DNA of 64,000 bases, taken from Ascidiaceihabitans sp023955215. GTDB taxonomy: Bacteria > Pseudomonadota > Alphaproteobacteria > Rhodobacterales > Rhodobacteraceae. The notes beneath the pieces are model-generated. The model ran no database searches. It worked only from the letters and a program-made list of their open reading frames with translations, and was not told the origin of the DNA. The translations under genes and the position numbers were made by a program. The DNA is taken from positions 1 to 64,000 of the forward strand of contig CALSPX010000008.1 of the NCBI GenBank assembly GCA_943788345.1, in the 5' to 3' direction. Shown piece by piece: positions 1-9,468 of this stretch. Numbering within the stretch: position 1 is the first letter of the stretch; every line of letters starts with the position of its first letter.

Positions 1-1458
1 GGCACATCTGGCCGTTTCGCAGACGTCATGAACCCAGCCACCGGCGAAGTTCAGGCCAAGTGCCCATTGGCATCTGCTGCTGAAATGGATCAAGCGGTTC
101 AATTCGCTGCTGCTGCACAGCCAAAATGGGCTGCAACAAACCCACAACGCCGCGCCCGCGTGATGATGAAGTTCGTGGGCTTGCTTAACGACAACATGGA
201 CAAATTGGCCGAAGCCCTCTCTCGCGAGCACGGCAAAACTCTGCCCGACGCCGCAGGCGACGTGCAGCGCGGCCTTGAGGTGGTTGAATACTGCATCGGT
301 GCCCCTGAGTTGCTCAAAGGCGACTACACTGACTCTGCAGGCCCTGGCATCGACATGTATTCCATGCGCCAAGCTTTGGGTGTGACTGCAGGCATTACCC
401 CGTTCAACTTCCCCGCCATGATCCCGATGTGGATGTTTGCCCCTGCCATCGCATGTGGCAACGCGTTTATCCTTAAACCATCCGAGCGTGATCCATCTGT
501 CCCATTGATGCTTGCTGAATTGATGGAACAAGCTGGCCTGCCAAAAGGCATCCTTCAGGTTGTGAACGGCGACAAAGAAGCCGTCGACGCGATCTTGCAC
601 CACGATGTGATCCAATCTGTTGGCTTTGTGGGCTCAACCCCGATTGCGGAATATATCTACTCAACAGGTTGTGCGAACGGCAAACGCGTTCAGTGCTTTG
701 GTGGCGCGAAAAACCACATGATTATCATGCCAGACGCTGACATGGATCAAGCGGCTGATGCTTTGATCGGTGCCGGTTACGGCGCTGCTGGTGAACGCTG
801 CATGGCGATTTCCGTTGCGGTTCCAGTGGGTGACGACACAGCCGATCGTTTGATCGAAAAGCTGGTTCCACGGATCGAAAAGCTAAAGGTTGGGCCATAC
901 ACATCTGGCAATGACGTGGATTACGGCCCTGTTGTCACAGCCGCCGCAAAAGCCAACATCGAACGTCTTGTTCAAACCGGTATCGATCAAGGTGCTGAGT
1001 TGGTTGTTGATGGTCGCGATTTCTCATTGCAAGGCTACGAGGAAGGGTTCTTCGTTGGTCCGCACTTGTTCGACCGCGCTACCAAAGACATGGACATCTA
1101 CAAGCACGAGATTTTTGGCCCAGTCCTCACTTGTGTACGTGCAGAAACTTATGAAGAGGCCCTAGGCCTTGCGATGGATCACGAGTACGGCAACGGCACC
1201 GCGATCTTTACCCGTGACGGCGACGCAGCCCGTGATTTCGCAAACCGGATTAACGTCGGTATGGTCGGCATCAACGTGCCAATCCCTGTGCCATTGGCCT
1301 ACCACACCTTTGGCGGTTGGAAGAAATCTGTGTTCGGCGATTTGAACCAGCACGGTCCAGATGCGTTCAAATTCTACACTCGCACCAAAACTGTGACAGC
1401 GCGCTGGCCATCAGGCATCAAAGAAGGCGGCGAATTCTCAATCCCAGTGATGGAATAA
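1..1458 (+). CDS. mmsA: CoA-acylating methylmalonate-semialdehyde dehydrogenase, 5' end outside window
   Basis: Oxidises methylmalonate semialdehyde to propionyl-CoA with NAD and CoA, a late step of valine degradation in the cytosol. The frame is open from base 1 (GTSGRFADV precedes the first ATG at 28), so roughly the first 15 codons lie outside the window and ATG 28 is not the true start. Visible family marks are PSERDPSVPL in the cofactor region, GAKNH typical of this subfamily, and the catalytic cysteine in GERCMAI (codon 799-801). The C-terminus is complete. The next two genes encode neighbouring valine-pathway steps on the same strand, which supports the substrate assignment over other aldehyde dehydrogenases. 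Confidence 0.95.
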   Translation, partial: GTSGRFADVMNPATGEVQAKCPLASAAEMDQAVQFAAAAQPKWAATNPQRRARVMMKFVGLLNDNMDKLAEALSREHGKTLPDAAGDVQRGLEVVEYCIGAPELLKGDYTDSAGPGIDMYSMRQALGVTAGITPFNFPAMIPMWMFAPAIACGNAFILKPSERDPSVPLMLAELMEQAGLPKGILQVVNGDKEAVDAILHHDVIQSVGFVGSTPIAEYIYSTGCANGKRVQCFGGAKNHMIIMPDADMDQAADALIGAGYGAAGERCMAISVAVPVGDDTADRLIEKLVPRIEKLKVGPYTSGNDVDYGPVVTAAAKANIERLVQTGIDQGAELVVDGRDFSLQGYEEGFFVGPHLFDRATKDMDIYKHEIFGPVLTCVRAETYEEALGLAMDHEYGNGTAIFTRDGDAARDFANRINVGMVGINVPIPVPLAYHTFGGWKKSVFGDLNQHGPDAFKFYTRTKTVTARWPSGIKEGGEFSIPVME

Positions 1459-1465
1459 GCAATAC

Positions 1466-1493
1466 TGAGTGCCGCCCGTTGCGGCGGCACTCA
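1466..1493 (+). terminator. GC-rich hairpin after mmsA
   Basis: An 11-bp perfect stem (TGAGTGCCGCC paired with GGCGGCACTCA) with a six-base loop begins 7 bases after the mmsA stop. No T-run follows, so it may be a weak terminator or a 3'-end stabilising or processing hairpin rather than a classical intrinsic terminator. Transcription could continue into the acyl-CoA dehydrogenase gene at 1600. Confidence 0.5.
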
Positions 1494-1599
1494 ACCATCT
1501 AAACGACCAACTCAAACTCTCATGCTTTGAAATATTCATGAAATAGTTTGAATTTAACATCCGTTCAATTCACCTAGCCACCTGCACGCGAGGATCGAC

Positions 1600-2742
1600 A
1601 TGGATTTTGCCCTAAGCGAAGAACAATCTGCAATTTTTGATATGGCCTATGCCTTTGGCCAAGACGCCATCGCGCCCCACGCACGTGATTGGGAGATTGC
1701 CGAAACAATCCCCAAAGACCTGTGGCCCAAGGTTGGCGAGCTTGGCTTTGGCGGTCTGTATGTTTCTGAAGACGGCGGCGGCACGGGCCTTTCGCGCCTT
1801 GATGCGACCCTTGTTTTTGAGGCCCTCAGCATGGCCTGCCCTTCGGTTGCGGCCTTCCTGTCCATCCACAACATGTGCGCCAAGATGATCGACAGCTTTG
1901 GCAGTGATGAGATGAAGGCACGTGTGATGCCTGACGTTTTGGCGATGAACACTGTCCTAAGCTATTGCCTGACGGAACCCGGATCAGGATCAGACGCCGC
2001 AGCCCTCAAAACCCGCGCAGAACGCACAAACGAGGGCTATACCCTGAACGGAACCAAAGCGTTCATTTCGGGCGGTGGCTATTCAGACGCCTATGTTTGC
2101 ATGGTGCGCACGGGCGAAGACGGCGCTGCGGGTGTGTCCACGGTATATGTCGAAGACGGATCAGATGGTCTGTCCTTTGGTGGGCTAGAGCAAAAGATGG
2201 GCTGGCGTTCACAACCCACTGCACAGGTTCAATTTGATGATTGCAAAGTTGCCGCACAGAACCTGATTGGTGAAGAAGGCAAAGGGTTTAAGTATGCGAT
2301 GATGGGGTTGGACGGCGGTCGGTTGAACATCTCTGCCTGTTCGTTAGGTGCCGCCCAAACGGCCCTGAACGCGACCCTTGATTACATGGGCGAGCGCAAA
2401 GCATTTGGCAAATCCATCGACCAATTCCAAGGGCTGCAATGGCGCCTTGCGGACATGGAGATCGAGCTGCAAGCCGCCCGTGTTTTCCTGCGCCAAGCGG
2501 CATGGAAGTTGGACACAGGTGCGCCAGATGCGACCAAATATTGCGCGATGGCCAAGAAATTCGTGACCGAAGTGGGCAGCAAGGTTGTAGATCAATGCCT
2601 ACAACTGCACGGCGGCTACGGCTATCTAGCTGATTATGGCATCGAGAAGCTGGTACGCGACCTGCGCGTTCACCAAATCCTTGAAGGCACCAATGAAATC
2701 ATGCGGGTCATCGTGGCCCGCGACATGTTGAAGAACCGCTAA
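1600..2742 (+). CDS. acyl-CoA dehydrogenase, probably isobutyryl-CoA dehydrogenase
   Basis: FAD-dependent acyl-CoA dehydrogenase of 380 residues, the usual family length. Signature CLTEPGSGSD lies at about residues 126-135 and the second signature, QLHGGYGY, near 335. The C-terminal EGTNEIMRV carries the position of the catalytic glutamate of short- and medium-chain enzymes. The assignment to isobutyryl-CoA rests on context: mmsA lies upstream, and 3-hydroxyisobutyryl-CoA hydrolase and 3-hydroxyisobutyrate dehydrogenase sequences follow after 5 bases, so the run covers valine breakdown from isobutyryl-CoA. The ATG is preceded by GCGAGGATCGAC, a purine-rich ribosome site. A different branched or short acyl-CoA substrate cannot be excluded from sequence alone. 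Confidence 0.88.
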   Translation: MDFALSEEQSAIFDMAYAFGQDAIAPHARDWEIAETIPKDLWPKVGELGFGGLYVSEDGGGTGLSRLDATLVFEALSMACPSVAAFLSIHNMCAKMIDSFGSDEMKARVMPDVLAMNTVLSYCLTEPGSGSDAAALKTRAERTNEGYTLNGTKAFISGGGYSDAYVCMVRTGEDGAAGVSTVYVEDGSDGLSFGGLEQKMGWRSQPTAQVQFDDCKVAAQNLIGEEGKGFKYAMMGLDGGRLNISACSLGAAQTALNATLDYMGERKAFGKSIDQFQGLQWRLADMEIELQAARVFLRQAAWKLDTGAPDATKYCAMAKKFVTEVGSKVVDQCLQLHGGYGYLADYGIEKLVRDLRVHQILEGTNEIMRVIVARDMLKNR

Positions 2743-2747
2743 ATCAT

Positions 2748-4676
2748 ATGACTGACATCTCAATCCGCATCACCGGCCAAGCAGGCCGTATCACTTTGCA
2801 ACGCCCACAAGCGTTGAACGCTATGACCTACGAGATGTGTCTGGCGATTGAGGCCGCCCTTGATGAGTGGCGCGCAGATCCTGCTGTTAAGCTGGTTGTC
2901 ATGGACGCTGAGGGTGATCGCGCCTTTTGTTCGGGTGGCGACATCGCGGATATGTATGCCACGGGCACAGCGGGTGATTTTTCCTATGGTCAGAAATTTT
3001 GGGCCGATGAATACCGCCTGAACGCCAAGATATTTGAATACCCAAAACCTGTTGTTTCCTTCCTTCAAGGGTTCACTATGGGGGGCGGCGTTGGGATTGG
3101 GTGTCACGGGTCACACCGCATTGTTGGTGACACCAGCCAGATCGCCATGCCTGAGGTTGGCATTGGATTGGTCCCTGACGTTGGCGGCACCTTGATGCTG
3201 GCCTTGGCCCCTGAGCGTTTGGGTGAATACCTTGGCACAACCGCGTCGCGCATGAATGCATCCGATGCGATCTTTGCCGGTTTTGCAGATATCTACATTC
3301 CCGAAGGCAAATGGCCTGTCCTGATTGCCCAGCTTGAAACAACGGGCGACACCGCTTGCCTGACGCCTGAGACCCCTGCCGAAATCGGACCGATCCAGTC
3401 ACAGATGCCTGAGATCACCAAACATTTCCGCGGCGTTGGCCTGTCGGATGTTTTGACCACATTGGAAAACGACGACAGTGAGTTTGCCCAAAAGACGTTA
3501 AAACAACTGCGCCGTAACAGCCCGCTTTCTATGGCGTGTACCTTTGAAATTCTGAACCGTTTGCGTGGCTCTAACATCTCGCTGGCCAAAGCACTGGACC
3601 TTGAATACCGCTTTACCGCGCGCAGTATGGAGCACGGCGACTTTACCGAGGGCATCCGCGCCGCGATCATCGACAAAGACCGCAGCCCCAAATGGCAATT
3701 CGCAGATGGCACTGTCCCTGCGACGGCCGTTTCAAAGATGTTGCTGCCTTTGGGCGAAAACGCATTAGACTTGCAGACCAACACATCGGAAGGACACGGC
3801 ATGAACATCGGCTTTATCGGACTGGGCAACATGGGCGCACCTATGGCTGCCAACTTGGCTGCTGCGGGACATAACGTGACCGGCTTTGATCCGGCGGGCA
3901 CAACGGCTGAGGGCGTTGCTGTGGCGGCCACCTCTGTTGAAGCGGCCACAGGTGCAGATGTTGTTATCACAATGCTACCCAACGGTGCGATCCTGCGCAG
4001 TGTTGCGGCCGAAGTGATCCCTGCGATGAAATCAGGTGCGACCTTACTGGATTGTTCCACCGTTGACGTTGAAAGCGCCAGTGCCGTGGCAGCGGATGCT
4101 CAAGCGGCGGGCCTATTGGCTGCAGATGCGCCTGTGTCGGGTGGTATCGGTGGCGCGGCGGGTGGCACGCTGACATTCATGGCGGGTGGATCTGAGGCGG
4201 CATTTGCCACTGTGTCCCCGTTGTTTGAGATCATGGGACAAAAAGCGGTGCATTGCGGCGCGTCAGGTGCAGGCCAAGCGGCCAAGATCTGCAACAACAT
4301 GGTTTTGGGCGCGACGATGATTGCGACCTGCGAAGCATTTGCCTTGGCGGACAAGCTTGGCCTTGATCGTCAAAAGATGTTTGACGTCGTCAGCACATCT
4401 TCTGGATACTCTTGGTCGATGAACGCCTACTGCCCTGCCCCAGGCGTTGGCCCAACCAGCCCCGCAGACAATGATTACGCACCGGGATTTGCAGCTGAGT
4501 TGATGTTAAAGGACCTAGGGTTAAGCCAGCAGGCGGCCAGTGCGGTGGATGCGGACACGCCAATGGGTGAATTGGCCCACGCGTTATATAAGAAGTTCGT
4601 TGAGGACGAAGGCGGATTGGGCAAAGATTTCAGCGCCATGCTGCCACGGTTCGAACAGCGCAACCGTGAGGTGTAG
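2748..4676 (+). CDS. fused 3-hydroxyisobutyryl-CoA hydrolase / 3-hydroxyisobutyrate dehydrogenase
   Basis: One 642-residue frame holding two enzymes that act one after the other in valine degradation. Residues 1 to about 345 are a crotonase-fold hydrolase (FCSGGDIADMY, GFTMGGGVGI, PEVGIGLVPDVGGTL). Residues 352-642 form a complete NAD-dependent 3-hydroxyisobutyrate dehydrogenase (GFIGLGNMGAPMA for nucleotide binding, APVSGGIGGAAGG, catalytic lysine region KICNNM). The two are normally separate proteins. The linker codons (about 346-351) include GGAAGGA at 3788-3794, a good ribosome site placed 6 bases before ATG 3801, the ordinary mmsB start. The frame therefore looks like a lost stop codon between overlapping or adjacent genes. 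Both a fused product and an independently initiated mmsB product are possible. Confidence 0.9.
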   Translation: MTDISIRITGQAGRITLQRPQALNAMTYEMCLAIEAALDEWRADPAVKLVVMDAEGDRAFCSGGDIADMYATGTAGDFSYGQKFWADEYRLNAKIFEYPKPVVSFLQGFTMGGGVGIGCHGSHRIVGDTSQIAMPEVGIGLVPDVGGTLMLALAPERLGEYLGTTASRMNASDAIFAGFADIYIPEGKWPVLIAQLETTGDTACLTPETPAEIGPIQSQMPEITKHFRGVGLSDVLTTLENDDSEFAQKTLKQLRRNSPLSMACTFEILNRLRGSNISLAKALDLEYRFTARSMEHGDFTEGIRAAIIDKDRSPKWQFADGTVPATAVSKMLLPLGENALDLQTNTSEGHGMNIGFIGLGNMGAPMAANLAAAGHNVTGFDPAGTTAEGVAVAATSVEAATGADVVITMLPNGAILRSVAAEVIPAMKSGATLLDCSTVDVESASAVAADAQAAGLLAADAPVSGGIGGAAGGTLTFMAGGSEAAFATVSPLFEIMGQKAVHCGASGAGQAAKICNNMVLGATMIATCEAFALADKLGLDRQKMFDVVSTSSGYSWSMNAYCPAPGVGPTSPADNDYAPGFAAELMLKDLGLSQQAASAVDADTPMGELAHALYKKFVEDEGGLGKDFSAMLPRFEQRNREV

Positions 4677-4940
4677 TCTGGGTAAAGCCCTGACTTAAAT
4701 GTGTTTGAATTGCGTTATTGCTTCCCAAGAAATGCGATTATTCCGACTGTGGAAACAATGCAAAATCAAGACAAATTACTGATATTAAACAATTAATTGC
4801 AAGCAATAAAAATACGTGTTTGGTTGGTGTTTCATTTTTGTGAACCCATTATTTCCTTATTCGCTACAATCGAATGACAAACTTTCCCTGCATACCTGCC
4901 TCAGGACGGATCAACTCCGCGTTATGAGGACGAGGGAAAA

Positions 4941-6527
4941 ATGGCGACAGCAACAGAGCTGCCAATCAATACGAGTGCAACAGCGCTTGATATGGCAAAT
5001 GAGATTTTCGGCAGTGGTATCGTCGTTAATAGTGCCACCTACAGCGGTGACGCGGCGTCGAGTGGTACATATTCCAATGGCGATACCGTTTCTCCATTCG
5101 CAACACCCGGTGATACGGGCGTTATCCTTTCGACAGGCAACGCCGTCGATTTTACAAACAGCGACGGCACCACAAATACCAACCAAAGTACCGGCACATC
5201 AACGGACACAGCCGGTGGTATTGATGACGACGCCGACTTTGATGCTCTTGGTAACTCATTTGACGCAGCATTCCTTTATATGGAATTTACGCCAACCGGC
5301 GACACCATCACCCTTGATTTCGTCCTAAGCTCTGAAGAATACCCCAATTTCGTGAACTCAGCCTACAATGACGTCATTGGCGTTTGGGTGAATGGCGTTC
5401 TCGCAACTGTAAACGTCGGCAACGGTACGGCGTCCATAAACAACATTAACAATGGCACAACACAGAATATTTTTAACGATAATTTGGCGGATCAATTCAA
5501 CACCGAGATGAATGGTTTCACCGTTACCCTGACCTTTACCGCACCTGTAACCACGGGTGTTATTAACACGTTGAAGGTTGGCGTCGCGGATGTTGGCGAC
5601 AGCGGATATGATACCAACCTTTTGATCGCAGGGGGGTCCGTTCAATCAACAATCATTGCCCAGGATGACACAATCATCTTTGGCTTGAATGACACCAAAA
5701 TCCTTGATGTTCTTAGCAATGACACCTCGACCGGTGGCGCATTGACGGTGACACACATCAATGGTCAGGCTGTTGTGGCTTCTGACCCGGCGAACAATTC
5801 GATCACGTTGGCGACTGGCCAAATCATTACACTGCTCCCAGACGGTACGTTCCAAATTCAGGGCGATGCCGACCTTGAAACTGTTTACTTCAACTATTCA
5901 ATTGAGGATGCGGCGGGCAATACAGACAGTGCGCTGGTCGAAGTTGTTCAAATTCCATGCTTTGCCTCAGGCACGGCGATTGAAACGGCTGAAGGTCCCA
6001 TGCTGATCGAGAATATCACCGCTGGGATGTATGTAAATACACGCGATGACGGCCCACAAATGGTCCGATGGATCGGCAACAGCACGGTTTCCACCGAAGG
6101 TGACCAACGTCCGATCCGTATCAAAGAGGGTTCGTTTGGTGCGACGTCTGATTTGATCGTCTCCCCGCAACACCGCATCATGGTAGAGGGTTGCTGGGCA
6201 GAGTTGTTGTTTGGCGAACCAGAGGTGTTGGTGAAAGCCAAGGATTTGATCAATGATTTCACTGTCATCAATGATTATGAGTTAGAGCAGGTCACATACC
6301 ATCACATGCTATTTGATCGCCATCAGGTGATCACAGCAAATGGTGTGGCTTGTGAAAGCTATTTGCCCGGCAATCAGACAATGGCAGGGTTTCATCACGA
6401 CACTCAGGAAGAAATCCTAAGCCTGTTCCCAAACTTGCGCGAAGACCTTGGCAACTACGGTGGCGCCGCGCGTCCCATTATCAAAGGACGCGAAGCACTC
6501 CCGTTGTTGGCGGCAATGGCTGCCTGA
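4941..6527 (+). CDS. secreted Hint-domain protein with choice-of-anchor L-like N-terminus
   Basis: A 528-residue protein of unknown role. Residues about 15-235 are rich in T, N, D and G and contain LSSEEYPNFV and GVWVNG, resembling the choice-of-anchor L domain. Residues about 240-335 look like an Ig/cadherin-type repeat (LDVLSNDTS, GTFQIQGDADLET). From Cys340 (CFASGTAIETAEG) to about 480 lies a Hint (Hedgehog/intein) domain, as often found at the C-terminus of Rhodobacteraceae exoproteins. No classical signal peptide is seen, and the acidic N-terminal region suits type I secretion. GAGGACGAGGG before ATG 4941 is the ribosome site. The upstream 264 bases are AT-rich and hold no gene. The gene ends exactly where the convergent uvrA ends. 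Confidence 0.85.
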   Translation: MATATELPINTSATALDMANEIFGSGIVVNSATYSGDAASSGTYSNGDTVSPFATPGDTGVILSTGNAVDFTNSDGTTNTNQSTGTSTDTAGGIDDDADFDALGNSFDAAFLYMEFTPTGDTITLDFVLSSEEYPNFVNSAYNDVIGVWVNGVLATVNVGNGTASINNINNGTTQNIFNDNLADQFNTEMNGFTVTLTFTAPVTTGVINTLKVGVADVGDSGYDTNLLIAGGSVQSTIIAQDDTIIFGLNDTKILDVLSNDTSTGGALTVTHINGQAVVASDPANNSITLATGQIITLLPDGTFQIQGDADLETVYFNYSIEDAAGNTDSALVEVVQIPCFASGTAIETAEGPMLIENITAGMYVNTRDDGPQMVRWIGNSTVSTEGDQRPIRIKEGSFGATSDLIVSPQHRIMVEGCWAELLFGEPEVLVKAKDLINDFTVINDYELEQVTYHHMLFDRHQVITANGVACESYLPGNQTMAGFHHDTQEEILSLFPNLREDLGNYGGAARPIIKGREALPLLAAMAA

Positions 6528-9386
6528 TTATTTGGCAGGCCCTACTTTGGGTTTAAGCATGCCTTTGAGGTAGTGACCTGTATAGCTTTCTGCGACTTCC
6601 GCCACTTTCTCGGGCGTGCCCGTTGCCACAACCATACCACCGCCATCACCACCCTCTGGGCCGATATCGATGATGTGGTCGGCTGTCTTGATAACATCAA
6701 GGTTGTGTTCAATCACAATGACTGAATTCCCTTGATCGACCAATTCATGCAGCACTTCCAACAACTTGCGCACATCTTCAAAGTGCAAACCGGTGGTCGG
6801 CTCATCCAAGATATACAGCGTGCGCCCCGTGGAACGTTTGCTGAGCTCCTTAGACAGTTTCACCCGCTGGGCTTCCCCACCTGACAAGGTCGTGGCCTGT
6901 TGGCCAACCTTGATATAGCCCAAGCCAACACGCATCAGCGCATCCATCTTGTCGCGGATAGAAGGCACCGCTTGGAAGAAGGTTTGTGCATCTTCGACGT
7001 TCATATTCAAAACGTCAGCGATGCTTTTGCCCTTAAAGCGGATTTCCAGCGTTTCACGGTTATACCGCGCGCCCTGACAGGTCTCGCACTCAACATAGAC
7101 GTCAGGGAGGAAATGCATCTCGATCTTGATCAGACCGTCACCCTGACAGGCCTCACACCGCCCACCTTTGACGTTAAAGCTAAAGCGGCCCGCCTTGTAC
7201 CCGCGCGCTTTGGATTCTGGCAAGCCAGCGAACCAATCGCGGATCGGGGTAAAGGCCCCTGTGTAGGTCGCAGGGTTTGATCGCGGCGTACGCCCGATCG
7301 CGCGTTGGTCGATGTCGATGACCTTATCCAACAACTCAAGGCCCTTGATCGTCTCGCAAGGGGCTGGCGTTTGGCGCGCCCCATTTAGGCGCATCGACGC
7401 TGTCTTAAACAATGTCTCAATCGTCAGCGTAGACTTACCACCACCTGACACACCGGTGACACAAACGAACTGTCCCAATGGGAAATCAACGGTGATATTT
7501 TTGAGGTTGTTGCCCGTGGCTTTGACCACTTTCAACGACTTCTTCTTGCCCTTGCGCCGCTTTGCTGGAACCTCAATGGAACGTTTGCCTGTGAGGTACT
7601 GACCGGTCAGTGAATTGGGGTCATTGGCAACCTGATCAGGTGTGCCGTGGGATACGACCTCGCCGCCGTGAACACCGGCACCCGGACCAATGTCGAAGAC
7701 ATAATCAGCTTCGCGAATGGCCTCTTCATCATGCTCAACCACGATAACGGTATTGCCCTGATCGCGCAGGTTCTTAAGCGTTAACAAAAGGCGGTCATTG
7801 TCGCGCTGGTGTAGGCCGATGGAAGGTTCATCCAGAACATAAAGAACACCTGTCAGGCCAGAGCCGATTTGGCTGGCCAAACGGATGCGTTGGCTCTCAC
7901 CACCACTTAAGGTTCCACTTGAACGTGACAACGTAAGATATTCTAATCCAACGTTATTCAAGAATCCAAGGCGTTCACGGATTTCCTTTAAAATCGCCTT
8001 TGCGATCTCGTTGTTTTGCTTTGTCAAACGCTCTGGAACTGTGTCGCACCACGCGAAGGCTTCGCGGATCGACATCTGCACAACTTGGCCCGCATGGATG
8101 TCAGCGATCTTTACCGCCAGCGCTTCTGGACGCAGGCGATAGCCCTCGCACATGCCGCATGGGCGGTTATTTTGATAGCGCTCAAACTCTTCACGGATCC
8201 AGTTGCTATCGGTCTCGCGATAGCGGCGTTCCATGTTTGGAATGACCCCTTCAAAGACGCGGGTTACGTTGTAAACGCGGCCCCCTTCATCATAGCGGAA
8301 TTCAAGTTCTTCCTCACCAGAACCGTGCAAAAAGACCTGTTGAACGTGGGCTGGCAGGTCTTTCCATTTCGTCTTGGCATCAAACTCGTAATGCTTGGCA
8401 ATGGATTCAATTGTTTGCAAAAAGTACGGTGATTTACCTTTGCGCCACGGGGCCAATGCGCCGTCATAAACCCGCAGATCAGCATCGGGCACAACGAGGC
8501 GTTCATCAAAGAACAGCTCTTTGCCTAACCCGTCGCAGGTCGGGCACGCCCCGAATGGCGCGTTGAATGAAAACAGGCGCGGCTCGATCTCTGGAATGGT
8601 GAAGCCACTGACTGGACAGGCAAACTTCTCTGAGAACGTGCTGCGGACCGGATCGCCTTCGGCCGGTGCGGTTTCGATGATCGCAATGCCATCGGCCAGA
8701 TCAAGCGCGGTACGCAGGCTGTCTGCTAGACGTGTTTCGAGCCCCTCGCGTACAACAATGCGGTCAACGACCACGTCGATGTCATGGCGGAATTTCTTAT
8801 CAAGGGTTGGCGGCTCGTCCAGATCGTAAAACGCGCCGTCGACTTTGACACGTTGAAAACCCTGCTTGCGCAGCTCGATAAACTCTTTGCGGTACTCGCC
8901 TTTGCGGTCACGGATGATCGGAGCCAAGAGGTAGGCGCGTGTGCCCTCCTCCATCTTCATGGTGCGGTCGACCATGTCTTGGACCTGCTGGGCCTCAATT
9001 GGCTTGCCCGTGGCCGGAGAATACGGCGTCCCGACGCGTGCAAATAACAGGCGCATATAGTCGTAAATTTCGGTGACGGTGCCCACCGTCGAACGCGGGT
9101 TTTTCGATGTTGTCTTTTGCTCAATTGAGATTGCAGGGCTTAGGCCGCTGATGTGATCCACATCAGGTTTCTGCATCATATCAAGGAATTGGCGGGCATA
9201 GGCGCTGAGAGATTCAACATAGCGGCGCTGACCTTCGGCATAGATAGTGTCAAACGCGAGCGAGGATTTTCCGGACCCCGACAGGCCCGTAATAACCACC
9301 AACTGATCGCGTGGGATATCCACGTCGATGGATTTCAGGTTGTTTTCACGCGCGCCGCGTACTTCGATATTCTTTAGCTCAGCCAT
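6528..9386 (-). CDS. uvrA: excinuclease ABC subunit A
   Basis: ATP-dependent damage-recognition subunit of nucleotide excision repair. The 952 residues match the family length. Two ABC ATPase cassettes are visible: Walker A GLSGSGKSSL near residue 33 and GVSGGGKSTL in the C-terminal half, each with an LSGGE signature. Zinc-binding CxxC pairs occur in ACPTCDGLGK and in the RCEACQGDG/CETCQG segment. ATG 9386 gives the canonical start MAELKNIEVRG. A perfect alphaproteobacterial LexA box lies 64 bases upstream, so damage induction is expected. The stop abuts the stop of the convergent Hint gene with no intervening base. Confidence 0.98.
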   Translation of the reverse strand: MAELKNIEVRGARENNLKSIDVDIPRDQLVVITGLSGSGKSSLAFDTIYAEGQRRYVESLSAYARQFLDMMQKPDVDHISGLSPAISIEQKTTSKNPRSTVGTVTEIYDYMRLLFARVGTPYSPATGKPIEAQQVQDMVDRTMKMEEGTRAYLLAPIIRDRKGEYRKEFIELRKQGFQRVKVDGAFYDLDEPPTLDKKFRHDIDVVVDRIVVREGLETRLADSLRTALDLADGIAIIETAPAEGDPVRSTFSEKFACPVSGFTIPEIEPRLFSFNAPFGACPTCDGLGKELFFDERLVVPDADLRVYDGALAPWRKGKSPYFLQTIESIAKHYEFDAKTKWKDLPAHVQQVFLHGSGEEELEFRYDEGGRVYNVTRVFEGVIPNMERRYRETDSNWIREEFERYQNNRPCGMCEGYRLRPEALAVKIADIHAGQVVQMSIREAFAWCDTVPERLTKQNNEIAKAILKEIRERLGFLNNVGLEYLTLSRSSGTLSGGESQRIRLASQIGSGLTGVLYVLDEPSIGLHQRDNDRLLLTLKNLRDQGNTVIVVEHDEEAIREADYVFDIGPGAGVHGGEVVSHGTPDQVANDPNSLTGQYLTGKRSIEVPAKRRKGKKKSLKVVKATGNNLKNITVDFPLGQFVCVTGVSGGGKSTLTIETLFKTASMRLNGARQTPAPCETIKGLELLDKVIDIDQRAIGRTPRSNPATYTGAFTPIRDWFAGLPESKARGYKAGRFSFNVKGGRCEACQGDGLIKIEMHFLPDVYVECETCQGARYNRETLEIRFKGKSIADVLNMNVEDAQTFFQAVPSIRDKMDALMRVGLGYIKVGQQATTLSGGEAQRVKLSKELSKRSTGRTLYILDEPTTGLHFEDVRKLLEVLHELVDQGNSVIVIEHNLDVIKTADHIIDIGPEGGDGGGMVVATGTPEKVAEVAESYTGHYLKGMLKPKVGPAK

Positions 9387-9449
9387 CTCATGCCCCTATT
9401 AACAGTTTAGACATAGTTTGCTGATTAGGATTCTCCAACTGTTATTGTA

Positions 9450-9464
9450 GAACAAGTGGGGAAC
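9450..9464 (-). promoter_or_regulatory. LexA (SOS) box upstream of uvrA
   Basis: Read on the minus strand this is GTTCCCCACTTGTTC, a perfect match to the alphaproteobacterial SOS operator GTTC-N7-GTTC. It lies in the 82-base gap between the transporter stop (9469) and the uvrA start (9386), the expected position for LexA control of uvrA. The family consensus is known; binding here is inferred. Confidence 0.85.
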
Positions 9465-9468
9465 ATCA

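Noticed and set aside
3293..4060. 255-codon open frame on the minus strand inside the hydrolase/dehydrogenase fusion
   Set aside because: It lies fully antisense to a well-supported gene, has no recognisable motif and no ribosome site; the length reflects codon bias of the real gene.
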